DNA of 64,000 nucleotides, from the NCBI RefSeq assembly GCF_001424125.1, contig NZ_LMQI01000002.1, positions 558,001-622,000 of the forward strand, read 5' to 3'. Of the stretch, positions 1-8,975 are shown in pieces. Below the pieces are notes generated by a model. That model was not told the origin of the DNA, ran no database searches, and saw only the letters and a list, made by a program, of their open reading frames with translations. Both the position numbers and the translations under genes were made by a program. Position 1 is the stretch's first letter. Each line of letters begins with the position of its first letter. The stretch is from Cellulomonas sp. Leaf395. Lineage in GTDB: Bacteria; Actinomycetota; Actinomycetes; Actinomycetales; Cellulomonadaceae.

Positions 1-1
1 G

Positions 2-814
2 GCACAGCTCGCTGCGATCGGGCTGCGACGCACCGAACCCGCGCCGGCGCGACCGCGACGCCGCCCGACCCGGCGCCCCGCGGACGGCTGGTGGGCTCGC
101 TGGCGGTGGGCCATGGCGGCCGGAGCCGGACTCCTGGCATGGGCCATCACCCGCTGGCCTGTCGCCGCTCTCATCGTCATGGCGGCCGTGATCGGGCTGC
201 CGTACCTGCTCGGGTCGGCGAAGGTGGCCGCCCGTGCGATCGATCGTGTTGAGGCCATCGAGGAATGGACCCGCCGCCTGGCCGATGTGCTGGCCACGGG
301 GGTCGGTCTCGAGCAGGGGATTCTCGCGTCCGCCACGACCGCCCCGCCGCCTCTGTCCCGCGACGTGGGCGCACTGGTGGCGCGGATCTCCGCACGGTGG
401 CCGACCGATCAGGCGTTGCGAGCGTTCGCCGACGATCTGAACGACGCCGCCGGCGACTTCGTCGTCGCCTCGCTCCTGCTGGCCTCCAGGCGCCGAGGGC
501 CCGGCCTGTCGGGAGTGCTCACCGCGGTGGCCGGGTCCGTTTCGGACGAAGTGGCAGTGCGGCGCAGGGTCGAAGCTGAACGCGCTCGGCCCCGCTCCAC
601 CGCGCGGCTCGTCACCCTGATCACCCTCGGTGTCGCGGGGCTCCTGATGCTCAACGGCACCTACCTGCAGCCCTACAGCGACGGGTTGGGACAGCTCGTG
701 CTGGCCGCGATCGCTGCCGCCTTCGCCGGGTGCCTGCTGTGGATCCGGGCACTGACCCTGACCCCACCCGAACCGCGCTTCCTGACCGGGCACGACACCA
801 GGGGTGGGTCATGA
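2..814 (+). CDS. TadB-like type II secretion F domain protein (5' partial)
   Basis: Inner-membrane platform protein of a Tad/Flp pilus or type II-like secretion machine. The frame is open from the first bases of the window through an internal ATG at 113, so the true start lies upstream and only the C-terminal part is seen. A basic Arg/Pro-rich linker is followed by two membrane segments, a cytoplasmic helical T2SSF segment (EWTRRLADVLATGVGLEQGI, then a stretch around the ASRRRGPGLSG motif) and two C-terminal membrane segments near residues 165-215. This is the usual architecture of TadB. The stop overlaps the next gene by ATGA, so the two are translationally coupled. The matching ATPase gene would be expected just upstream, outside the window. 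Confidence 0.8.
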   Translation, partial: AQLAAIGLRRTEPAPARPRRRPTRRPADGWWARWRWAMAAGAGLLAWAITRWPVAALIVMAAVIGLPYLLGSAKVAARAIDRVEAIEEWTRRLADVLATGVGLEQGILASATTAPPPLSRDVGALVARISARWPTDQALRAFADDLNDAAGDFVVASLLLASRRRGPGLSGVLTAVAGSVSDEVAVRRRVEAERARPRSTARLVTLITLGVAGLLMLNGTYLQPYSDGLGQLVLAAIAAAFAGCLLWIRALTLTPPEPRFLTGHDTRGGS

Positions 815-1707
815 CGCTGTGGATCGTGCTCCTCGCCGGTGCCCTGGTCGGCGGCGGAATCGTCGTCACCGTGGCGGGCCTCTCCCCTGCCCGACCCGAC
901 CTCGTGACCGCCGTCGAACGCCTCTTACCAGCACGCGGTCACGTCACCGCGGTATCCCCGATCGGAACGCCTGGACCGCTCGGCTCGGTGCGGCGGGTGG
1001 TCCTGCCGCAGGCAGTCCAGACCTTCGGGCTGCGCCGCTACGCCGCCGACCTGCACATGCTCAACCAGCAGCCCGAGGACCTCGCCTCCCGCAAGATCGG
1101 GTACGGACTCATCGGCCTGCTCTTCCCCGCCCTGATGTCCACCCTCATGCGCGCCACCGGCGTCGACCTGCCATTCATCGTCCCTGCCGTCACGGGCCTG
1201 GCACTGGGTGGCGTGTTCTTCATGCTGCCGGACGTCACGCTTCGCACCGAAGCGGCCAAGGCCCGGGCTTCCATGCGGGCAGCGACATGTGTGTTCCTCG
1301 AGCTGGTGGCGATGGAGCGGATCGCCGACGCCGGACCCACCGAAGCTCTCGACCGGGCCGCGGCCATCGGCGGCTCCGTCGAGTTCGCCCGCATCCGCGA
1401 CGCACTGCTCCGTGCCGAACTGGCGGGCGATCCGTCCTGGACCGGGCTGACTCACCTCGCAGAGAGCACCGGTGTCACCGAACTCGGCGACGTGGCCGAC
1501 ATCATGCGCATCGCCGGCCAGGACGGCGCCGCCATCTACGCAACCCTGCGCGCCCGTGCCGCCTCACTACGGACCCAGCTGCTCACCACCGCGACCGCGA
1601 AGGCCAACGCCGCCTCCGAGCACATGGTCGTGCCCGTCTCCTTGCTCGGCCTGTGCTTCATGGCCCTGCTCGGCTACCCCGCCTTCGTGCGCATCCTCCT
1701 GAGCTGA
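811..1707 (+). CDS. TadC-like type II secretion F domain protein
   Basis: Second platform protein of the Tad-type apparatus, 298 aa from the ATG at 811. That start overlaps the previous stop by ATGA and places a hydrophobic segment (MTLWIVLLAGALVGGG) at the N-terminus. Two adjacent membrane segments lie around residues 100-145, followed by a helical T2SSF domain (ATCVFLELVAMERIADAG; ELGDVADIMRIAGQDGAAI) and a final membrane segment at the C-terminus (VPVSLLGLCFMALLGYPAF). TadB and TadC normally act as a pair under the CpaF/TadA ATPase, which fits the tandem order here. The T2SSF assignment is firm; which of the two paralogues is B or C rests on order. Confidence 0.82.
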   Translation: MTLWIVLLAGALVGGGIVVTVAGLSPARPDLVTAVERLLPARGHVTAVSPIGTPGPLGSVRRVVLPQAVQTFGLRRYAADLHMLNQQPEDLASRKIGYGLIGLLFPALMSTLMRATGVDLPFIVPAVTGLALGGVFFMLPDVTLRTEAAKARASMRAATCVFLELVAMERIADAGPTEALDRAAAIGGSVEFARIRDALLRAELAGDPSWTGLTHLAESTGVTELGDVADIMRIAGQDGAAIYATLRARAASLRTQLLTTATAKANAASEHMVVPVSLLGLCFMALLGYPAFVRILLS

Positions 1708-1736
1708 ACCACACCCTGGAACGAACGGAGAACGAC

Positions 1737-1937
1737 ATGGACACGCTCGTGATGCTGATCTTCCTCAACGGCTACGTGTCCGCTGCCCGGCACCGGATCC
1801 GCGACCGCGCCGGCGACGACACCGGCGCATCCACCCTGGAGCTCGTCATCATCATCCTGGGATTGATCGCCGTAGCCGGCACGCTCGTCGTGGCCATCAC
1901 TGCCGCAGTACAGCGCCGCGTCAACCAGATCACCTGA
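1737..1937 (+). CDS. Flp-like small pilin or DUF4244-type membrane peptide
   Basis: A 66-residue protein with a short N-terminal stretch, a charged segment (RHRIRDRAGDDTG) and one long hydrophobic helix that begins STLELVIIILGLIAVAG. A small residue followed by TLE before the hydrophobic stretch resembles the class III (prepilin peptidase) processing region of Flp pilins, where the Glu sits at position +5. An SD-like CGGAG lies 7 bases before the ATG. Its place between tadC and two tadE-like genes is where actinobacterial Tad loci carry the major pilin. The role as pilus subunit is inferred from position and size. Confidence 0.65.
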   Translation: MDTLVMLIFLNGYVSAARHRIRDRAGDDTGASTLELVIIILGLIAVAGTLVVAITAAVQRRVNQIT

Positions 1938-1939
1938 CC

Positions 1940-2332
1940 ATGCGCGACCGTCGGGACACCGGGTCGGCCAGCATCGAGCTGGTCATCCTGTTCCCCGCCC
2001 TGCTGCTCCTGGTGACCGCGATGATCCAGTACGCCCTCTGGTTCCACGCCCGCTCGCTGGCACTGGCTGCCGCCCAGGAAGGCGTTGCCATCGCCCGCAC
2101 CTACGGCTCGACGCCGCAGGCCGGGCGAGACACAGCCCTCGAATTTGTGCGCGACCACGGTGCGGACACCCTCACCGACGCCACCGCGATCGCCTCCACA
2201 CCCGGGCCCGGGCACGTGCAGGTCGCCGTGACCGGACGATCACTCTCGGTGATCCCTGGCACACCGGGGATCGAGATCAACCAGTCCGCCGACGGCCCCG
2301 TCGAACGCTTCACCACGGCGAACACACCATGA
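1940..2332 (+). CDS. TadE-like pseudopilin
   Basis: A 130-aa minor pilin-like protein. The start MRDRRDTGSASIELVILFP is typical of TadE/TadG: a short basic leader, a small-residue and Ser patch with a conserved Glu, then one membrane helix (to about residue 35). The rest is a predicted extracytoplasmic domain. The gene begins 2 bases after the pilin stop and ends in an ATGA overlap with the next TadE-like gene, so it belongs to the same operon. TadE-family proteins are processed by prepilin peptidase and help pilus assembly. No catalytic residues are expected. Confidence 0.7.
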   Translation: MRDRRDTGSASIELVILFPALLLLVTAMIQYALWFHARSLALAAAQEGVAIARTYGSTPQAGRDTALEFVRDHGADTLTDATAIASTPGPGHVQVAVTGRSLSVIPGTPGIEINQSADGPVERFTTANTP

Positions 2333-2757
2333 ACCACCCGCACTCCCGCGACCGCGAGAACGGCTCGATCAGCGTCGAACTCGCGATCCTGACCCCCGCC
2401 CTGATCCTGCTCCTCGGCGCCCTCGTGCTACTCGGCCGCGTCGAGACCACCGCCAGCGCGATCGAGCAAGCAGCCCGATCCGCCGCCCGGGACGCCTCCC
2501 TGGCCCGAACCCAGGACGGCGCCCGCGCAGCCGCGACAGCCGCGGCCGCCCGCGAGCTCGCCAGCACGTCGTGCGTGGCCACTGCTGTCGCCGTGGACAC
2601 CTCCGGGTTCGCTACGCGCATCGGTCAGGACGCCGTCGTGACCGCGACGGTCAGTTGCACCGTGAGCGTCGCCGACCTCGCTGTCCCCGGCCTGCCCGGC
2701 GCACGCACGATGACCGCGCAAGCGACCTCGCCCCTCGACAGGTACCGCACCCGATGA
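2329..2757 (+). CDS. TadE-like protein (second copy)
   Basis: A 142-aa protein that repeats the plan of its upstream neighbour: short polar leader, SISVELAILTPALILLLGALV membrane helix, then an Ala-rich helical and beta-rich extracytoplasmic part. Two cysteines (STSCVATAVA and ATVSCTVSV) could form a disulfide outside the membrane. The sequence is clearly different from the first TadE-like protein, so this is an old family expansion and not a recent duplication. Both ends overlap neighbours by ATGA, which implies coupled translation. The family assignment is good; its specific role is unknown. Confidence 0.68.
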   Translation: MNHPHSRDRENGSISVELAILTPALILLLGALVLLGRVETTASAIEQAARSAARDASLARTQDGARAAATAAAARELASTSCVATAVAVDTSGFATRIGQDAVVTATVSCTVSVADLAVPGLPGARTMTAQATSPLDRYRTR

Positions 2758-3209
2758 CGACCCTCGCTCGCCGCCTGCACGCCGCAACCGGACCCGACCA
2801 CGAGGCCGGCTCAGTCACCGTGTTCGTGGCCATCAGCATGCTCGGGCTCCTCCTGCTGCTCGGCCTGGTCGCCGACGGCGGCGCGAAACTGCGCGCGACC
2901 CAACGCGCCGACGCCACCGCGGCCGAAGCAGCTCGCGCCGGCGGACAGGCCCTCGACATCCCCAACGCCATCTCCGGATCCGGCACACGCGTGGACCGAA
3001 GCATCGCCGTCGCCGCCGCGACCACCTACCTGCACCAGGCAGGACACGACGGCACCGTCACGGTCAGCGACGACCGCACCCGCCTGCTCGTCACCGTCAC
3101 CGACACGGCCCCCACCGCGTTCCTCAACCTCATCGGCATCAGCACCCTGACCGTGACCGGGCACGCCGAAGCCTCACTCGTCGACGGCATCACCGGAGGT
3201 GGCACATGA
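2754..3209 (+). CDS. TadG-like pilus assembly protein
   Basis: A 151-aa protein starting at the ATG that overlaps the preceding stop (ATGA). It has the hallmark GSVTVFVAISMLGLLLLLGLVADGG membrane-helix region found at the N-terminus of TadG-type Flp pilus proteins, where an Asp follows the helix. The remainder (RATQRADATAAEAARAGGQAL...) matches the short form of this family in actinobacterial Tad loci, without the large von Willebrand-like domain of longer TadG proteins. Its stop overlaps the LysM-BTAD gene by ATGA, so that gene is in the same operon. Confidence 0.7.
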   Translation: MTTLARRLHAATGPDHEAGSVTVFVAISMLGLLLLLGLVADGGAKLRATQRADATAAEAARAGGQALDIPNAISGSGTRVDRSIAVAAATTYLHQAGHDGTVTVSDDRTRLLVTVTDTAPTAFLNLIGISTLTVTGHAEASLVDGITGGGT

Positions 3210-6160
3210 CCGCGACCCTCACCCCTACCCACCGCGGTCCCGAAATCCTGCGCGCCCTTGGCGCGACGGCGCTGCTCCTGTTGTTCCTCGTCGGAGCTCC
3301 GATCGCGCTGATCGCGCTCGCACCCATCTACCTGCCGCAGACGGTTCCGACTCTCGCCCAGCTCGGCCACGCACTAACCTCCCCCGACGACGGCACCCTT
3401 CTCTTCGCGGTCCTGGCGTTGATCGGATGGGTGGCGTGGGCAGCCTTCGCGGTCAGCGTCGCCGCCGAGATCCTCGCCGGCCTGCGACGAGTCGCAACAC
3501 CCTCGATCCCCCTGCTCGGATCAGCGCAATGGGCAGCATCCCGGCTGGTCGCCTCCGCCGCCGTCCTGCTCGCGCTCACGTCGACCGTCACCAGTCCGAC
3601 CCTCGCGTCCGCCGCAACAGTCACCGCTCCCCGGGCCGTCGATGACCGGCCAACGCTCGACCCACCAACTCCAGCACCCCTGCACGGTGCGGAGCCCGCA
3701 CCCGCCCCGGCCGAGCAACCGAACCGTGGCGGGGGCCTTCCGACCGTCATCGTCCAGCGCGGGGACACCTTGTGGGACATCGCCGAAAGGCACCTCGGCG
3801 ACGGCGCCCGGTTCACCGAGATCCAGGACCTGAACCTCGGCCGCCCCCAGGCCGATGGCGCCGCCCTGAGCGACTCGCACTGGATCTACCCCGGCTGGAC
3901 ACTCCTGCTCCCGGCAGACGCGGAAGGGCTGAACCCGTCACCACCCGTCGAACCCGCCGCACCGATCCAGCCGACGCCGAGCGAGGTCGTCGTCGAAACC
4001 GGCGACAGCCTCTGGAAGCTCGCCGAAGAGCACCTCGGCAACGGCGATCGCTACACCGAGATCTACGCCGCCAACGCCGGCAAGCCCCAACCGGATGGCG
4101 GCGCCCTGACCCACCCGAACCTGATCGAGCCCGGCTGGCTACTCGACCTCCCAGTCGACGACACATCAAACCCCGCCGGCGCGCCGCCAGCGGCCGACCC
4201 AGTCGAGGCGCCCACTGCGGAACGCCGCACACCGAGCGCAGCCCCACCGACCGCGCCTGCCGCGAAGGCCCTGTCGCCAACGGCGAGCCCCACGCCAACA
4301 GCTGCGCCTAAGTCCGTCACGGACACCGGCGAACGGCCGAGCGGTGACTCAATCGACGCCAGCAGCCGGGCGCCGCTGTTTGTCGGCCTGACCGCGCTGG
4401 CCGCCGCGGGCGTCGTCGGCGAGCTCAGCCGTCGACGCCACCTGCAGCACCGCGCGCGACGCGTCGGCGAATCCATCCCCATGCCCCCGACCGACAGCGA
4501 GCCGGCAGCCGTGGAGCAGACCCTGCGCCATGCGAGCACCCCAGTCACCCTGGTCCAGCTCAAAGTGGCTCTGCAGAACATCGACACCCGCTGCTACACC
4601 GCCGAGCGTGACCTGCCCCGGATCACCGCGATCAGCCTCGACGAGCACACCATGACACTCCACCTGCAAGGCGACGACCCCGAGCCCGTCCCACCGTTCA
4701 GCGCCGCCGGCAGCCGGTGGACCGCCGCGACCAGTGAGATCGTTGACGATCCGCCGATCGAGGACGCTCACCGCTCCGAGCCTTACCCCGCGCTCGTCCC
4801 TCTCGGTCACACCGATGACGCGACGGTGCTCCTCAACCTCGAAGCCGCGGGGACCCTGAGCATCATCGGCGACAACCAGGCGGCAGACGATGTCCTGCGA
4901 GCACTCGCCGTCGAGATCATCACGAGCGACCTGACCGGGCGCATCGCACTGGTCACCGACGAGTCCCTCGCCGAGCTGGCAGGGGCGTTCGAACCCGCGC
5001 GCATGCACAGCACGCCCGACCACACCCGAACACGACGAGCCCGCGCCGAGGCCATCGCGGCTGCCCTGGACCACAGCGGCCTCGCCGACACCCTCGAAGC
5101 TCGCTCGGACCGGATCCTCGAAGACACCTGGCTACCCGTCATCTACCTGGAACAGACACCGAGCCCGTTGCTGACGAACGAGCCATGGACCGGGTCCGTC
5201 CTGGTCACACGCGCACCCACCGACGGCTGGACGCTCACCGTCCACTCCGACGGCACAGCGGTCCTCGACCCCCTGAGCATCACGCTGTACGCACAGCGCC
5301 TCAGCGCAGCCGACCTCAAGCACGTGACGTCCCTGCTCCTGACCGCACAACCTCCCGTCGTCGCCGGCCTCGGCACATCCCAGCGACCGGAAGGCCGCGG
5401 CACATACTCGCCCGACGCCCGGGACACCGTTCAGGCCATGCGGGAGGCGTCCAGCGCCCACGCGATGGCCACACAGCGACTAGAAGGAAGGATCCGCGTC
5501 AACCTCCTGGGACCCATCCAGATCGACGGACTCGCCAAACCAGAGTCGACACCACCGCCGCGGGCCACCGAGCTGCTCGTCTACCTGGCGCTGCGCCGTA
5601 CCGCGACAGGACACGAGCTCGACGAAGTCTTCTGGCCGGGCAAACGCGATGTCACAGGCACCCGCAACACCTTCGTCTACCGCACGCGCCAACTCGTCGG
5701 CGACGACGCGTTGCCGACCATCCGCCGCGGTGAACCCCTGCGGGTGACCGACGATGTCCTAACGGACTGGGCCATCTTCCAAGAACTGACTGCCGCAGCA
5801 CTGGCAACCGACGACGAACGACTGGAAAATCTCACCGCAGCGATGGAGCTCGTGCGTGGCCGCCCCTTCCTCGGGATCGACGACGCACACTACGGCTGGG
5901 CCGAGAACGACATCCAGGTGATGGTCAGCGCCATCGCAGACACCGCCCACCTCCTCGCCCGTATCCACCACGAGGCCGGGCGGTACGCCGAGGCGATCCA
6001 AGTCGCCACGCACGGCCTACTAGCCGAACCCCTCTCGACCCTCCTGCAACGAGACGCCATCGATGCCGCAGACGCCCGCGGAGACCACGAGGAATCCAGC
6101 CGACTGCGCGCCAGGTTCGCATCTCGACTCGCCGAACTCGACCCAGACGCAGAGTTGTGA
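3206..6160 (+). CDS. Membrane protein with two LysM domains and a C-terminal BTAD-type domain
   Basis: A 984-aa multidomain protein. Two or three N-terminal membrane segments (about residues 18-45, 60-90, 110-135) are followed by two LysM peptidoglycan-binding domains near residues 180-236 (QRGDTLWDIAERHLGDG) and 261-316 (ETGDSLWKLAEEHLGNG), a Pro/Ala linker, another membrane segment near 390-408, a long unassigned region, and at about 762-978 a winged-helix plus bacterial transcriptional activator (BTAD)-like TPR domain (RVNLLGPIQIDG; TPPPRATELLVYLALRR). Each LysM sits in a type of repeat seen in Tad-linked proteins. The gene closes the tad operon by an ATGA overlap. It probably anchors or senses the cell wall and signals through the BTAD part, but that link is inference. 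Confidence 0.78.
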   Translation: MTATLTPTHRGPEILRALGATALLLLFLVGAPIALIALAPIYLPQTVPTLAQLGHALTSPDDGTLLFAVLALIGWVAWAAFAVSVAAEILAGLRRVATPSIPLLGSAQWAASRLVASAAVLLALTSTVTSPTLASAATVTAPRAVDDRPTLDPPTPAPLHGAEPAPAPAEQPNRGGGLPTVIVQRGDTLWDIAERHLGDGARFTEIQDLNLGRPQADGAALSDSHWIYPGWTLLLPADAEGLNPSPPVEPAAPIQPTPSEVVVETGDSLWKLAEEHLGNGDRYTEIYAANAGKPQPDGGALTHPNLIEPGWLLDLPVDDTSNPAGAPPAADPVEAPTAERRTPSAAPPTAPAAKALSPTASPTPTAAPKSVTDTGERPSGDSIDASSRAPLFVGLTALAAAGVVGELSRRRHLQHRARRVGESIPMPPTDSEPAAVEQTLRHASTPVTLVQLKVALQNIDTRCYTAERDLPRITAISLDEHTMTLHLQGDDPEPVPPFSAAGSRWTAATSEIVDDPPIEDAHRSEPYPALVPLGHTDDATVLLNLEAAGTLSIIGDNQAADDVLRALAVEIITSDLTGRIALVTDESLAELAGAFEPARMHSTPDHTRTRRARAEAIAAALDHSGLADTLEARSDRILEDTWLPVIYLEQTPSPLLTNEPWTGSVLVTRAPTDGWTLTVHSDGTAVLDPLSITLYAQRLSAADLKHVTSLLLTAQPPVVAGLGTSQRPEGRGTYSPDARDTVQAMREASSAHAMATQRLEGRIRVNLLGPIQIDGLAKPESTPPPRATELLVYLALRRTATGHELDEVFWPGKRDVTGTRNTFVYRTRQLVGDDALPTIRRGEPLRVTDDVLTDWAIFQELTAAALATDDERLENLTAAMELVRGRPFLGIDDAHYGWAENDIQVMVSAIADTAHLLARIHHEAGRYAEAIQVATHGLLAEPLSTLLQRDAIDAADARGDHEESSRLRARFASRLAELDPDAEL

Positions 6161-6309
6161 GCCATCGGCGATCGGGCGGGGCCGCAACTTCCGCGCCCTC
6201 AGACGCCACCGCCCACGGAATTTGCTGTACCGCGCGTAGCCTCAAGAGGCGTCGGCGACCGCCGTCAGGGAGGCCGCGCCGCCTCGGATCGTGCCCGAGT
6301 TGCCCTGCG

Positions 6310-6544
6310 TCATCCATGTGTGGCGGTGCTTTCGCAACTTGTCCGGTTGCCCGCCTGGGTGCCGCCGGAGACGAGCACGTTGAGGCCGACGCGGACCGAT
6401 GCATGTAGGAAAGCGGCTGCGTGCGGGGTCAGCGTGTCGAGCCCGACGAGGTAGTCCAGCGTGGTCGCGCGAACCAAGTACTTGGGATGTGACCGACCAG
6501 TGCTGCGCTGTGACGTCCGGGATCACCGCGTGCAGTCGCTCACC
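6310..6544 (-). pseudogene. Decayed CpaF/TadA-type secretion ATPase fragment
   Basis: On the minus strand one frame reads GERLHAVIPDVTAQHWSVT, then after a shift of frame near 6490 it continues KYLVRATTLDYLVGLDTLTP and on to NVLVSGGTQAG before a stop. This matches the order of conserved blocks around the Walker A loop of CpaF/TadA ATPases (GERLH.V.P; KY.VRA.TLD.LV..G.LT; N.LVSGGT.AGKTT). The P-loop Lys-Thr is lost (GGTQAGNRT) and the rest of the protein is absent, so it cannot be functional. It faces the tad operon tail to tail. The intact ATPase of that operon is probably upstream of the window, which makes this an extra relic. Confidence 0.75.
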
Positions 6545-6866
6545 CCGAGTTATCTAGCCCCGACTCGGCCTAAGCCGGCTGTGGGCACAGGTCAGGAAGT
6601 CGTTGACACCGTTTGCGACTGTCCGCGGCTTGAGGCGTGAGCGCAGGCCAGGCTCGATGTGCGCTGGTAGAAGAGGAACTCCGCGCACAGATCGAAGATG
6701 GTCGCGCGGCGATCAGCGGCATCAGTCGGAGGTCCAAGCGCTATTCCTCGAGAACGGCCGTCTTCGCGGCGAGCGGCACCGTCTCCGACGAGAGCTAGAG
6801 CGACGCCAGACCCAGACACCTCGTACCAATCGTCCAGACGACGCCGGTCTGCCCACGCACGAGACG
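6545..6866. other. Intergenic remnant zone with no intact gene
   Basis: No ORF here has convincing coding character. On the + strand, 6665-6850 gives helix-like stretches in two frames (EEELRAQIEDGRAAIS, then SEVQALFLENGRLRGERHR) that look like a worn coiled-coil ORF of the kind found beside integrases. They run into the antisense 3' end of the DUF262 gene and cannot be a complete gene. No terminator hairpin with a T tract was seen. Confidence 0.4.
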
Positions 6867-8975
6867 TCAAGTCCCCGGCTCGAAGCCATGGTCCTGGAGG
6901 CGACGCCGGGCAGTGTCGAGTTCGTCGTCGCTGAACAGCGCCTGGAACTCCGGCTGGAGAACGACGCTCTCGACGGTGAGGTCCAGACGCTGCCTCTCCC
7001 ACAAAGAAGTGAAGCCGACAGAGACACCTCCGCTCGCGAGCAACCGGCGGGCCGTCTCCAAACCTCCGTGCTGGTGAAGCATCTCGAAGAAGTACGTAGC
7101 GTTGTAGCCGGCTTCCTTCTTCGCCTTCACATACACGTCCCGCATCGCCATGTCGAATGACTTAGGCGCGTCCGGGGCGCCGTCCGTAGAGGTGGACTCC
7201 GGTGCCGGAGCGGGCACCTCGACTGCAGGCAGCATTAATGCGCTCGTCTCCGTGGCCGATCCGCCGTCGCCAGCGGCCGCCGCTTCGAGGGACCACTCGC
7301 GTACGAGCAGCTTCAAGAGTTTGGCCTGGCGACTCTCGACGACCGCGACGGTCCAGTCCGGCTCCGATAGGGCCTGCGACGTCAGCGCGAACGTCACCGT
7401 GCCGCTGGAGCTGAGGAAGTACGTCGACTTCTTCTCAGCGAACTCCTTGCGGTTCGCCTCACTGTTCTTCCGCTTGTTGAGGAGGAGCAGGTTGCCCAGT
7501 CGGTGTGTCCACTTCTCACGCTGCTCGTCGTCGAAGAGCTGTTTCCAACGGCTGTCGTCCTTCGGCGTCTGAGGCAACACGTGCTCAACGCTGATCAGGG
7601 AGTGGGTGTAGGCAACCCCAGGACCGTTGGCAAGAATCGCGTCTAGGCGGGTAAGGATGTAGCGAAGGCGCTTCGACTGGAACGTCTGGTAGAGCGGCCC
7701 TCCCAGTCGGTCGCGAGACGCCGACTTCTCCTCCTCCGTCAGGTCGAGCTCGGAGACCGTCAGCGGGTGGTCGGCAACCTTCAGTCTCCTCAAGAGGTCC
7801 GTGTAGCGCTGCAAGCGATCGGTGGTGTTGATGCCGCGGATCATGAGCGAGGCCGCTAGTCGTTCGAGCCTGCCGAGGAAAGCATCCAAGAACGCCGGGT
7901 CGTCGGGCCTCTCTCCGAGTGCCCACAGTGCAAGCGGACGCCAATCCTTGTTGTCGACCTGTTCGAGCCAACTCAGCCAGCGGTTCACGGCCCGCCACTC
8001 GTCGGCCGGTCCGAAATACGGCGTCACCGTCCGAGTGAATGCCGTCGCGTACTTGTCGAGGACGTCGTCGACGAACTCGGCGGCACGCCCGGACTCGACG
8101 TAGTCGTCAAGAACTTGCTTTGGGAACTCCTTGAGCAGTTCGACGCGAGCCCGCTCGGCTGTAAACACGAACCGGATGTCGCGGAACAGGTCTGCGAAGT
8201 TCTCCCGGCCTACCGCATCCTCGGCAGAGTCCCACTTATCTGCGTACAAGTCCTCGTCGGCAGCGCTGAGGCTGCCGATCACCGCCGACTTGAATATGTC
8301 GGTTGGCGATAGTTCCAGGCCACGCGCGTTCATCACACCGAAGATCCGATGCGCGCTCGACTCGTTCGGCGTCGTCACGACCACCAGTTCGGTGTCGCTC
8401 AGCAGCAGCTTCAACAGCGCCAGCCGTTCGACATCGGACCGCTTAGCCAGCGCGGCGTACAGAGCCTTACCGTTGTTACGTACGGCTCGACGGGGGTCGG
8501 TGTCAGCGACGGCGTCCGTCAGCGTAGCGAGGCCCGTGGTGGCGCCCTGCTCCTGGACGTGCTCACGGAAGAAGGTGATGTCCTGCGGCCGTGGCGTGAG
8601 CCGTGGACGCGTGCCCAGAACATTCGACCACGCCTTCTTCTCTTCGGTGATCAGCTCGTGAAGGTCCTTGGCGAGCAGTTCATCCTTGGCAAGGTCGCGA
8701 AGCACAGCAAGAAGAATCGTGAGTGTGGTCAGTCGCTGTTGCCCGTCGATCACGTCGGCGTCAGGTTTGTGCGGATCCGGCTTCACGAGGACGATCGAGC
8801 CGAGGAAGTACGCCTCTTCGTCGGTCCGTGCGAGCGCGTCCGTCAGATCGTCCAGCAGCTGAAGTGCGTGCTCGACCTCCCATGCGTACGGCCGTTGATA
8901 ACGGGGAATCGTGAACACGTACTCCTTGGAGAAGACCTTCTCTAAGGGCAAGTTAGTGGCACTCAAGTGGGACAT
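6867..8975 (-). CDS. DUF262-DUF1524 (GmrSD-like) modification-dependent restriction enzyme
   Basis: A 702-aa single-chain GmrSD-type protein. The N-terminal DUF262 (GmrS) domain shows IPRYQRPYAW near residue 24 and the nucleotide-handling DGQQRLTTLTILL motif near residue 77. The DUF1524 (GmrD) nuclease domain has the His-Me-finger H-x-x-P motif in SVEHVLPQTP (His465) and GNLLLLNKRKNSEANR. About 100 C-terminal residues form an extra domain (KAKKEAGYNATYFFEMLHQHGG) often appended to such proteins. GmrSD enzymes cleave modified phage DNA using NTP. It is the last gene of a minus-strand operon, and its start lies 22 bases inside the preceding ORF. All core motifs are intact, so it should be active. 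Target modification cannot be read from sequence. Confidence 0.85.
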   Translation of the reverse strand: MSHLSATNLPLEKVFSKEYVFTIPRYQRPYAWEVEHALQLLDDLTDALARTDEEAYFLGSIVLVKPDPHKPDADVIDGQQRLTTLTILLAVLRDLAKDELLAKDLHELITEEKKAWSNVLGTRPRLTPRPQDITFFREHVQEQGATTGLATLTDAVADTDPRRAVRNNGKALYAALAKRSDVERLALLKLLLSDTELVVVTTPNESSAHRIFGVMNARGLELSPTDIFKSAVIGSLSAADEDLYADKWDSAEDAVGRENFADLFRDIRFVFTAERARVELLKEFPKQVLDDYVESGRAAEFVDDVLDKYATAFTRTVTPYFGPADEWRAVNRWLSWLEQVDNKDWRPLALWALGERPDDPAFLDAFLGRLERLAASLMIRGINTTDRLQRYTDLLRRLKVADHPLTVSELDLTEEEKSASRDRLGGPLYQTFQSKRLRYILTRLDAILANGPGVAYTHSLISVEHVLPQTPKDDSRWKQLFDDEQREKWTHRLGNLLLLNKRKNSEANRKEFAEKKSTYFLSSSGTVTFALTSQALSEPDWTVAVVESRQAKLLKLLVREWSLEAAAAGDGGSATETSALMLPAVEVPAPAPESTSTDGAPDAPKSFDMAMRDVYVKAKKEAGYNATYFFEMLHQHGGLETARRLLASGGVSVGFTSLWERQRLDLTVESVVLQPEFQALFSDDELDTARRRLQDHGFEPGT

